In this document: positions 33,136 through 40,572 of the stretch, piece by piece
How the letters are laid out: each line of letters opens with the position of its first letter
Numbering within the stretch: the stretch's first letter is position 1
Assembly (NCBI GenBank): GCA_002492725.1
Contig: DLAF01000002.1
Location: 1 to 61,394 of the forward strand
Length of the DNA stretch: 61,394 bases
From: Lachnospiraceae bacterium UBA7054
Lineage (GTDB): Bacteria; Bacillota; Clostridia; Lachnospirales; Lachnospiraceae
Reading direction: 5' to 3'
Program-made: the position numbers and the translations under genes
Notes under the pieces: generated by a model
Seen by the model: only the letters and a program-made list of their open reading frames with translations
What the model was told of the DNA's origin: nothing
The model's database searches: none

Positions 33136-35250
33136 TTACCCGATTCTCAGCTGCCCTTTGATTGCCTTTACCGTGGAGCGATACACCGTGTAAATCACCC
33201 CGCCGATCACGGCAATGATGCACAGGCAAAGCCCCATCGCCGCCCATTCTGTCTGAAGCAGCCTGCCGTCGTTCGCGTAGAGGATCATGGCATACAGCAG
33301 GAACATGGCGGTAGTGCCCACCAATGCAGGCATCTTAAAGACATTGGTACACTGGCTGCGCACTTCTTTATCCAGAAAGGCAGGCGAAGCCCCCAGTTTT
33401 TTCAGATCGTCAAAAATGTAGCGGTTATTGAGGGCAATGCTCTGACAGCGTGTATGACACACCACCAGCGCCGTGATCATGCACACGATGAAGATGAAGA
33501 GGAACATCATGAACATGACCGCCATGTTGCGCAGATAATCATTTTGATTCAAAATGCGGAAACTTGGCATGTACACCCAGAAGGTCCGAAAGGCAAAGGA
33601 ATCCGACAGCTCGTAGCTGATCTTTGTCATCTCATCCGTATCGCCCCAGTACTCCTGCCCCTCCTCGTTTTCCCGGATCTTCTGTACCCTGTCATAAGAA
33701 CAGATGCGTTCACAGGATGGATCAAAGGACGATACGAAAAGATGATAAAAGGCAACGGCAAAAGGATAGGAGTCCTTTCCGTCCACATTAAATGCCGCAA
33801 AACGCCCCCGCCAGTCGTCCGTCAGCCCCTCGGATATCAGGGCGTAGTCCGCATTGTCCAGCACGCAGCAGGGTATCTCCTCCGCGAGATGATCGTAATG
33901 CAGGTATCCCGCAAACTCTGTGGCAAGCACCTTCCTCGTCGTCATATTGGTGAGCTCCTTCGCGGAGTTATTGACATAGAGGGAAGTTTCCTCCTGATCG
34001 TTCAGGCACCGGTAAGTGCCCGGCGCAACGTCCACTTCCTGCCCGGTAATCATCCGATAAGCGTCCTCGGAAAGTACCATTGCCTCCTGCAGCATAGGAA
34101 CATATTCGACATGAAAACGCAGACTGTCTTCCTCCTCAATATTAGTCATACCGCCCATTCCCAAAGTGACATAATCGCACTCGTTCCAGTCTTTTAAGGA
34201 AAGATCATATTCTTTGCCAAGCGCTTCGACCTTAGTCCTGTCCGGCACATTCTGATCCGCCTGATATTTATAGAAATAATCATATGGCAGGGACGCATAG
34301 CGAAGTACTGCCGAAATACCGTTGGTCGGCAGATAGAAAATGGCAAAGCATCCGCCTGCAATTAACAGCGTGACCACCAGCAAGTTGTTGACCGTCTGTT
34401 TCCCCTGAAATTTCATCATGCTGCGGGAAATGATATTCTTGTAGGGATTCTTGCGATGACTTTTCCAGCCGTGGACTACCGTGTGCAGCATAATCATGTA
34501 GAGTCCCACAAACACAGGTGCATAGAATACACTCACCCAAGCCGGCGGGTACATGGAAAACCACGCATGGCACGCCCAGGGCGCGCCGTATCCCAGTACA
34601 GCGCCTGTCAGCAGTACCAGAAAACCCACCGGACCGCACCATCTGCCAGGCTCCTTCACAGGCTCATTGATATGCTCCTCTCTGATCACTTCCATGATGT
34701 TCGTTTTCTTCAGATACCGCCACGCCGTCAGACAGGCGAATCCCACCACCGAAAGCAAAAACAGCAGGGAGATAAACAGGCATCTGAAATCAAAGGTGAG
34801 CACCATATCTGAACTGTCCACAAGGAACAGCCGGAACGCGTGCCAGATGATCCACACAAAGGGGAAGCCTGCCGCCGTTCCCGCAATGGCCGAAACACCG
34901 CTTAAGAAAATCACCTCCCGAAACAGCCCCGGCGCAAGCCGCTTTCTGGATGCGCCAAGCGCCATCAGAACGCCAAGCTGCCCAGACTTATGACGAAAGA
35001 ATAATCCCAAGGCATAAATCGTAAAGACCACGCATCCCACAAGCGTCATCACAAAGATCATGTACATTTGTTTCGCGCTGTCGCCGCCCTCCGGAAACAC
35101 CTTCTGCACCGTGGGCGAAAGCATCAGCGCAGAGTAGGCCGAAATGATCATCAGCGCCATAAAATTGCAGAACAGATAGAGACGCGACTGCTTTCTGTCT
35201 GCCCGTTGTAACTTCTGTTCCATTTGTTTCATATTCATTATTTGACTCAT
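33136..35250 (-). CDS. FtsX/BceB-like ABC transporter permease (704 aa)
   Basis: About ten hydrophobic segments in an FtsX-like layout: four in the first ~190 residues, a pair at ~205-270, one at ~290, a large extracellular domain (~310-570) and three at the C-terminus. This resembles BceB-type permeases that sense or remove cell-wall-active peptides, which also carry a large outer loop. FRHKSGQLGVLMALGASRKRL (residues ~88-108; core GVLMALGAS) is a typical coupling helix. AGGAGGACC precedes the ATG. Its ATPase gene lies upstream on the same strand, separated by two hairpins, with a LytTR two-component system beyond. Confidence 0.85.
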   Translation of the reverse strand: MSQIMNMKQMEQKLQRADRKQSRLYLFCNFMALMIISAYSALMLSPTVQKVFPEGGDSAKQMYMIFVMTLVGCVVFTIYALGLFFRHKSGQLGVLMALGASRKRLAPGLFREVIFLSGVSAIAGTAAGFPFVWIIWHAFRLFLVDSSDMVLTFDFRCLFISLLFLLSVVGFACLTAWRYLKKTNIMEVIREEHINEPVKEPGRWCGPVGFLVLLTGAVLGYGAPWACHAWFSMYPPAWVSVFYAPVFVGLYMIMLHTVVHGWKSHRKNPYKNIISRSMMKFQGKQTVNNLLVVTLLIAGGCFAIFYLPTNGISAVLRYASLPYDYFYKYQADQNVPDRTKVEALGKEYDLSLKDWNECDYVTLGMGGMTNIEEEDSLRFHVEYVPMLQEAMVLSEDAYRMITGQEVDVAPGTYRCLNDQEETSLYVNNSAKELTNMTTRKVLATEFAGYLHYDHLAEEIPCCVLDNADYALISEGLTDDWRGRFAAFNVDGKDSYPFAVAFYHLFVSSFDPSCERICSYDRVQKIRENEEGQEYWGDTDEMTKISYELSDSFAFRTFWVYMPSFRILNQNDYLRNMAVMFMMFLFIFIVCMITALVVCHTRCQSIALNNRYIFDDLKKLGASPAFLDKEVRSQCTNVFKMPALVGTTAMFLLYAMILYANDGRLLQTEWAAMGLCLCIIAVIGGVIYTVYRSTVKAIKGQLRIG

Positions 35251-35285
35251 AGTAGGTCCTCCTGGTTTACCTTAATAAATATGCG

Positions 35286-35373
35286 GAGAATGCCTGCTTT
35301 TTAGGCATTCTCTTACGCGAAATTTAGTACTTCTTGGTGTCCCGTCCTATGGCGGGACATCTTTAGAAGTACT
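35286..35373. repeat. Two strong inverted repeats between ABC ATPase and permease genes
   Basis: Repeat 1: GAGAATGCCT (35286-35295) pairs with AGGCATTCTC (35303-35312). Repeat 2 is two-tiered: AGTACTTCT (35326-35334) pairs with AGAAGTACT (35365-35373), and TGTCCCG (35338-35344) with CGGGACA (35353-35359). On the minus strand neither is followed by a U-tract, so they are more likely RNA-processing or stability stems than terminators. On the plus strand TTTT follows repeat 2. Confidence 0.7.
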
Positions 35374-35384
35374 TTTCGTGTTTC

Positions 35385-36122
35385 TCACGCACTCATTTGT
35401 TTAATGGCGTCCAAAAGCTGATCCTGAAATACGCCGCGCTCTTCCTGTTTTTCCAACTGGCGGTAAATCGTCCCATCTTTCAGCAAAATCACCCTGTCAC
35501 AAAACGACGCCGCAAAGCTGTCGTGAGTGACCATAAAAATAGTTGCATTCATTTTCTGTTTCGCATTGATAAAGGTCTCGATCACCGCCCGACTCGACTT
35601 GGAATCCAGATTGCCGGTAGGCTCGTCGGCAAGAATGATCAGCGGACAGTTGATGAGGCTGCGCGCCACCGCCGCGCGCTGTTTTTCTCCGCCTGATATT
35701 TCCGCCGGATATTTGTCCACAATATGCCCAATCCCGAACATGGATGCCAGTTGATCCGCCATCTTTTCTACTTCCTTTTCTACCGCGCCCTGCACGATGC
35801 GGGGTACCAGAATGTTTTCCCGTATGGTCAGACCGTCTAAGAGCATAAAATCCTGAAAGACAAAACCGATCTTCGTATTTCTGACGCTTGCCAGTTCCTC
35901 TTCATTCATGCCTGCCAGTTTCATGTCGCCCAGTGTGATATTTCCCTTGTCAAAAGGAATATAGCAGGAAATACAGTTTAGCAGCGTCGTCTTTCCCGAT
36001 CCTGACGGCCCCATGACCGCCACAAACTCGCCCTGTGCCACATGGAAATCAATTCCCTTTAACACTTCGTATTTGTTTTTTCCCACCTCATAAGATTTGC
36101 AGAGATTTTTTACATATAACAT
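35385..36122 (-). CDS. ABC transporter ATP-binding protein, BceA/LolD type (245 aa)
   Basis: Walker A GPSGSGKTT (38-46), Q-loop FVFQDFMLLD, signature SGGEKQRAAVARSL (~145-158) and Walker B LIILADEPTGNLDSK are intact, with a His switch in MVTHD. The MacB/BceA-like subfamily pairs with FtsX-type permeases such as the next gene. ATG 36122 has GGAGGAAAAAGTG upstream on the minus strand; the frame is open further but without a site. Three direct repeats lie 108-170 bases upstream of its start and may bind the adjacent LytTR regulator. Confidence 0.92.
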   Translation of the reverse strand: MLYVKNLCKSYEVGKNKYEVLKGIDFHVAQGEFVAVMGPSGSGKTTLLNCISCYIPFDKGNITLGDMKLAGMNEEELASVRNTKIGFVFQDFMLLDGLTIRENILVPRIVQGAVEKEVEKMADQLASMFGIGHIVDKYPAEISGGEKQRAAVARSLINCPLIILADEPTGNLDSKSSRAVIETFINAKQKMNATIFMVTHDSFAASFCDRVILLKDGTIYRQLEKQEERGVFQDQLLDAIKQMSA

Positions 36123-36229
36123 CACTTTTTCCTCCTTTTTGTCGGTGCAGAATCTTGCCGTCTGCCGTAAATCGACCATAGCACAGATACGCTGTCCGCA
36201 AAAAACGGCTGTCATTTCTGACGGCTGCT

Positions 36230-36292
36230 ATGTAAAGTTTGGTGGGAAACTGCAAAGAATGTAAAGTTTGGGCGGCCGGGATGTAAATTTTG
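36230..36292. promoter_or_regulatory. Three direct repeats, candidate LytTR-regulator sites
   Basis: ATGTAAAGTTTGG at 36230-36242 and again at 36259-36271, then ATGTAAATTTTG at 36281-36292. The start-to-start distances are 29 and 22 bases. Two tandem copies about 21-22 bases apart is the usual layout for LytTR-domain dimers. They lie upstream of the ABC operon (minus strand) and of the LytTR gene (plus strand). Confidence 0.5.
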
Positions 36293-36351
36293 ACATGACG
36301 GTGCGGGACTGTATCTGTAAAATGTGATATACTCATCACATAGTTAAGTAA

Positions 36352-36381
36352 TTACGAAACTCATCACAGCTTTAATATAAT
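36352..36381 (+). promoter_or_regulatory. Promoter of the structured leader and LytTR operon
   Basis: TATAAT at 36376-36381 with a weak -35 (TTACGA, 36352-36357, spacer 18). The start would be at about 36388, inside the left arm of the long stem that closes the leader RNA. A ten-base direct repeat (ACTCATCACA at 36331 and 36359, 28 bases apart) overlaps this region. Confidence 0.5.
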
Positions 36382-36511
36382 TGTGCGAATAGTATAACCA
36401 TAAGCAGACCCTTGGAGAACGTTGGCACTTGGCGAGGTTTTTTCGAGCCTAGTACCATTACGTTCGACGGAGCGAAAGCGTGTCTGTGTTGGTTATGCTA
36501 TTTGTACAATT
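36379..36511 (+). ncRNA. Strongly structured leader RNA, unrecognised class
   Basis: The left arm 36379-36400 pairs with the right arm 36490-36511 over 22 base pairs, three of them G-U, the rest Watson-Crick. Inside it CAGAC (36405-36409) pairs with GTCTG (36482-36486). A branched hairpin runs from GAACG (36417-36421) to CGTTC (36461-36465) with an inner CTTGGC/GCCTAG arm. A small stem is capped by a GAAA tetraloop (GC-GAAA-GC, 36472-36479). The fold is a closed multibranch junction. It ends 37 bases before the LytTR gene and has no U-tract. I do not recognise an Rfam class; it may be a cis-acting leader or a separate small RNA. Confidence 0.6.
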
Positions 36512-36547
36512 TCAATAACGGAAATTTTGTGAAAGGAACCCGCACAT

Positions 36548-37270
36548 ATGCTTCGAATCGCAATTTGTGATGACGAGACAAACGCAAGGGATGCCCTGCG
36601 TTTCCAATTGGAAAAAATACTGATCGAGGATGCCGAGGAGATCGTCTACGAATTTTCTTCGGGCACAAACGCCGCCTCGTGGCTTGCAAACCATCCGGGC
36701 GAGATCGATCTGCTTTTCCTGGACGTGGAAATGAAGGGCTTAAACGGCATGGAAACCGCGGAAAAGATCAGGACTTTCAACGAGCAGATCATGATTGTTT
36801 TTGTGACCGGGTATTCAGATTACGTCTTTGACGGCTATCATGTGGGAGCGCTGGATTATCTGGTGAAGCCTGTCTCGGAAGAAAAGCTGCGGCAGCTCAT
36901 TGGGCGGGTGCGCACAAAATCCGCGCAGGAGGAATCCCATACCTTTTCGCTGAAAAACATGGATGGCACATGGCGTTTCCGTTTCTCTGACATTCTTTAC
37001 TTTTATTCCGACAGGCGGAAGGTCATTTTGGTCACGGCGAAAGGGGAATATTCTTTTTATGCCAGGCTGGATGAGGTGGAGCGGAAGTTGGCTTCCGATT
37101 TTATTCGGGTTCATCAGCGGTATTTGATCAATCCTGCAAATGTCGACTATCTTGGCAGCGAATCCATAACGATAAATGGGCAGCAGCTTCCCTGCAGCAG
37201 AAAGTATCGGGAAACCGCTCTTTCGAAAATAGCCAGATCCATGATGGGAGGAAATGCAGATGGCGTTTAA
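36548..37270 (+). CDS. LytTR-family response regulator (240 aa)
   Basis: The receiver domain (residues 1-120) has the acidic pair CDDE (7-10), phospho-acceptor Asp59 (LLFLDVEMKGLNGM) and Lys in LVKPVS. The LytTR DNA-binding domain (~130-235) shows IRVHQRYLINPANVD-like strands and GQQLPCSRKYRE. Such regulators bind tandem direct repeats. AAAGGAAC precedes ATG 36548. It overlaps the kinase gene and lies opposite an ABC exporter, the usual layout of peptide- or antibiotic-responsive modules. Confidence 0.92.
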   Translation: MLRIAICDDETNARDALRFQLEKILIEDAEEIVYEFSSGTNAASWLANHPGEIDLLFLDVEMKGLNGMETAEKIRTFNEQIMIVFVTGYSDYVFDGYHVGALDYLVKPVSEEKLRQLIGRVRTKSAQEESHTFSLKNMDGTWRFRFSDILYFYSDRRKVILVTAKGEYSFYARLDEVERKLASDFIRVHQRYLINPANVDYLGSESITINGQQLPCSRKYRETALSKIARSMMGGNADGV

Positions 37271-38717
37271 CATGATAACTTTAATGAGAATGCTGCACTT
37301 TATTGCCATCCTGCTTTCCGGCTGGCTGATCATGCGTGCCATGTCCTGCTTGCTTCCGGTATCCGAAAAACGCTTCCGGCGGTTTCTGTTGTTTGCCGGC
37401 TGTACTTTTCTCTGCTCCATGATCATTTTTATCGGAGATCCCTTTAACATTCTGGGGACGACTCCGGTTTTTCTGGCGATCGTCCTTGTTACATGCGAGG
37501 GCGGTTTCTGGCAGAAAATTACCATCGGGCTGATGTTTTCGAGTACGGTCTTTTCTTTCAGCGCCTTGCGGGATAACTATATCCATGACTTCCTGTATCA
37601 AACGGTGCAGGATGAGATTGCTGTGTTACTTTTTAGAGGCAACCATACTTACGGGCTCTTTCCCGAAGCGTGGATGCAGTCTGTACACGGTTACCATATT
37701 TCCTATCTGTGCACCCTGCCTTTTGCGCTGATTCTGTATCTTTGCACCAGGAAATTTGCGCCTGATAAAGAGTATACGCTTTCCGACAGTATGTGGCGTC
37801 TGCTGCTTCTTCTTACGGTAATCCCACTCGGCATTGTGCTTGATGTGGTCACCTTACTTCAACGCTATGATTATGAAGTGAATATTATGGCACATAAAGA
37901 GTATGCTGTTTTGCTGGTAATCGCCCTTCTTGCCTTTATCAGTCTGCTGTGGTGCGTCACGGTTTTGGCAAGACAGCGGGAACTGGAACGGCAGAGTATG
38001 TTCGCGGAGATCAACCGCAAATATTATGAGGCTATGGAACAGCAGCACTTTGAAGTGAGGCGCCTAAAGCACGATCTGGCAAATCATATTCAGGTCTTAT
38101 CCGTCCTGCCCGAAGAAAAACGCGCCGCATACGCTGAAGAACTCTCCGGCAATACCGCGCTCTCACAGTCATTTTCTTACTGCGGCGATTCTACGGTCAA
38201 CGCGGTGCTGACCGTCAAAAAGAGCGTGATGGAGCGGGGTCATATCCGCTTGAAAACAGATGTCGATATCCCTGCGACGCTCCCTTATGATAAGACAGAT
38301 ATCTGCGCCTTGTACGCGAACGCGCTGGACAACGCCATGGAAGCGTGCATGAAACTGGAGGAAGCGCACAGAGAGATTTCCCTGAAAAGCAAAGTCGGAA
38401 AAGGGTTGTTTTGTCTGGAGATCAGAAACCCGGATCCTGATGGAATAAGGGAGCAGCATGCGGCTTGGGCAAAAAAGCAGAATGATTCCGCAGCAGGAGG
38501 AGAATCAGAACATGGTGCGTTTTGTCCTACTTCCAAGCCGGATAAAAGAAATCATGGCTTGGGGCTGCAAAGCATACGGGAGATTGTGAAACGGTATCAC
38601 GGTCATATGGAAATTAAGTGTGAAAACGGAGTCTTTGATCTGTTTTTATATCTTCCGCTGGGTGTTACTTCAGCGGATTCAGCGCATTGTATTTTTCCCG
38701 TGCATATGATAGAATAA
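37260..38717 (+). CDS. GHKL-type sensor histidine kinase (485 aa)
   Basis: About six membrane spans fill residues ~1-240. A dimerisation helix with His271 (RRLKHDLANHIQ, H-D-x-x-N type) follows, and a GHKL ATPase domain with N box ALYANALDNAMEAC and G box NHGLGLQSI. This is the AgrC/ComD-like group that partners LytTR regulators. An unusually long, low-complexity insertion (AAGGESEHGAF region, ~405-425) precedes the G2 box. GGGAGG lies eight bases before ATG 37260, preferred over ATG 37254. It overlaps the regulator gene by 11 bases. Confidence 0.9.
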   Translation: MAFNMITLMRMLHFIAILLSGWLIMRAMSCLLPVSEKRFRRFLLFAGCTFLCSMIIFIGDPFNILGTTPVFLAIVLVTCEGGFWQKITIGLMFSSTVFSFSALRDNYIHDFLYQTVQDEIAVLLFRGNHTYGLFPEAWMQSVHGYHISYLCTLPFALILYLCTRKFAPDKEYTLSDSMWRLLLLLTVIPLGIVLDVVTLLQRYDYEVNIMAHKEYAVLLVIALLAFISLLWCVTVLARQRELERQSMFAEINRKYYEAMEQQHFEVRRLKHDLANHIQVLSVLPEEKRAAYAEELSGNTALSQSFSYCGDSTVNAVLTVKKSVMERGHIRLKTDVDIPATLPYDKTDICALYANALDNAMEACMKLEEAHREISLKSKVGKGLFCLEIRNPDPDGIREQHAAWAKKQNDSAAGGESEHGAFCPTSKPDKRNHGLGLQSIREIVKRYHGHMEIKCENGVFDLFLYLPLGVTSADSAHCIFPVHMIE

Positions 38718-38793
38718 AAACCGTTACGTGGCAGATGAAAGCGCGGATCGGACTGGGATACGCGAATGAAATCAGGAATCGGAGTGATACAGG

Positions 38794-40551
38794 ATGAACG
38801 GAGTGCAGGCGGTATTCAATCATATGAAAAAAAGAAACAGGATTTATCATATTTTTTATATGGCGATGGCTGCGGTCTTTTTCGCGATGATCATTTGGGC
38901 AGCGGTCAAAAACAGGGGGCAGTCGCCGGCGGCTTTATTATCGGAAGGAAATGTCGTCTTTGAAGATGGATGGCAGATGGCGGATGGCAGTGAGGCGGAT
39001 ATGGATCATCTACATAAAATGCCTTCCGTGCAGCCCTATCAGGAGCAGAGTGTGACAAATACCCTGCCGTCCGATCTGGGTGAGGGAAAATCGCTGTGTT
39101 TTCGAACAAAAAACATCAATTATCGGGTCTATGTGGACGGCGCGCTTCGCTATGAGCCGATTATGCGGGAGAGCAGTGTCTATAACCGCTCTCTTGGCAC
39201 AAGATGGAGTTACGTTCCGCTCTACGCGGCGGATGCGGGCGCTTCCGTGGAGATTCGATTTCAGACGGTATATGGAAATGCACGGGCGTGCATCGATCAT
39301 TTGACGCTTGGTTCGGCGGCTGGAGAGATTGCGGGCACATTTACGGGCAAGACGGTGGCCTTTGCGACCTGTCTGCTGCTGCTGTTTGCGGGGCTGCTTT
39401 TGATTGTTGCGGATATTCCCGCCAATCTGCAAAAGGATAAGAATCATGAGCTTCTTTATCTGGGGCTGTTTGCCATCAGCATTGCCCTTTGGTGTCTGGC
39501 GGAGACCAATCTGCTGCAGTTTTACACGGACGACAGCAGAGTGCTGCAGACGCTGTCCTGCTGTTCTTTGATGATGATTCCCATTCCGATGGTGCTTTAT
39601 CTGGACGCGGCCTTTGGGTTTCGGAGAAGATGGGTAAAGCAGGCTCTCTGCGTATGGTCAGTTGCGGAATTTTTTCTCTGCGTGGTTCTGCATTTTACGG
39701 GCATTCTGGATTTCCACGAAACACTGACGCTGACGCATATCCTGTTGGCAGTTTCGGCGGTTCTTTTGTTATATACGATTGTAAAAAATGCTTTTACAGC
39801 GCGGGAAAGCAATGTAAGAAATATTTATAAGGCGATACGGACCGTGGGTCTTGTAAGTATTTGTTTTGCCACAGGGATCGATATCGTGAGGTATTACCGT
39901 GCCCATAACAGTGACAGCGCCATGTTCGTGCGCATCGGTCTGCTGCTTTTTATTCTCTGTTACGGCAGCGCCAGTCTGGAGAGAATGGTCAATGCGGTGA
40001 AACTTGGGATGCAGGCGGAGTTTGTCAGCCAGCTTGCCTATCGCGACGGTTTGACTGGCGTAGGCAATCGCACGGCTTTTCAGGAATGGCTGGAGGAGTT
40101 GGAGGGGAAAAAGAAGGAATATCCCGGTATCGCTATTATGATGTTTGATGTAAACGATTTAAAGTATGTGAACGACCATTTGGGGCATCAGCGGGGGGAT
40201 GACCTGATTGTGGGCAGTGCGGATATCATCAAGTCTGCGCTGGAAGCGGTGGAGGGCTCCTGTTACCGTATCGGCGGGGATGAGTTTGCGGGGGTTCTGA
40301 TCGGGGAAAAGGTAGAGGAACGCTGCGAGAAGGTGTTGGCGCTTTTCAGGGACGCGATGGAATGCTATAACGCCATGCCGAAGCAGAGCATCCGGATCAG
40401 CATTGCCGGCGGCTATGCCGTCTATGATAAGGAGCAGGAGGATGAGAAGCTGGTGGATGTGTATCAGCAGGCAGACGTGCGCATGTATGAAAATAAGAAG
40501 CAGATCAAGAGCGCACAGATAAAACCGGAAGATTTCTATAAAGGCAGATAG
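38794..40551 (+). CDS. Membrane diguanylate cyclase, 7TM-DISM-like sensor plus GGDEF (585 aa)
   Basis: One N-terminal span (~20-38) is followed by an extracytoplasmic jelly-roll-like domain (LCFRTKNINYRVYVDGALRYEP). Seven spans at ~185-400 and a C-terminal GGDEF domain come next. The active-site motif RIGGDEF (~491-497) and the substrate helix FDVNDLKYVNDHLGHQRGD are intact, so c-di-GMP synthesis is expected. The architecture matches 7TMR-DISM sensor proteins. GGAGTGA precedes ATG 38794. Confidence 0.88.
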   Translation: MNGVQAVFNHMKKRNRIYHIFYMAMAAVFFAMIIWAAVKNRGQSPAALLSEGNVVFEDGWQMADGSEADMDHLHKMPSVQPYQEQSVTNTLPSDLGEGKSLCFRTKNINYRVYVDGALRYEPIMRESSVYNRSLGTRWSYVPLYAADAGASVEIRFQTVYGNARACIDHLTLGSAAGEIAGTFTGKTVAFATCLLLLFAGLLLIVADIPANLQKDKNHELLYLGLFAISIALWCLAETNLLQFYTDDSRVLQTLSCCSLMMIPIPMVLYLDAAFGFRRRWVKQALCVWSVAEFFLCVVLHFTGILDFHETLTLTHILLAVSAVLLLYTIVKNAFTARESNVRNIYKAIRTVGLVSICFATGIDIVRYYRAHNSDSAMFVRIGLLLFILCYGSASLERMVNAVKLGMQAEFVSQLAYRDGLTGVGNRTAFQEWLEELEGKKKEYPGIAIMMFDVNDLKYVNDHLGHQRGDDLIVGSADIIKSALEAVEGSCYRIGGDEFAGVLIGEKVEERCEKVLALFRDAMECYNAMPKQSIRISIAGGYAVYDKEQEDEKLVDVYQQADVRMYENKKQIKSAQIKPEDFYKGR

Positions 40552-40572
40552 AGAGCGGAGAGGAAAACTGAG

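Noticed and set aside
36379..36511. Structured region as a terminator for an upstream plus-strand gene
   Set aside because: No U-tract follows, no plus-strand gene ends nearby, and a promoter box overlaps its left edge.
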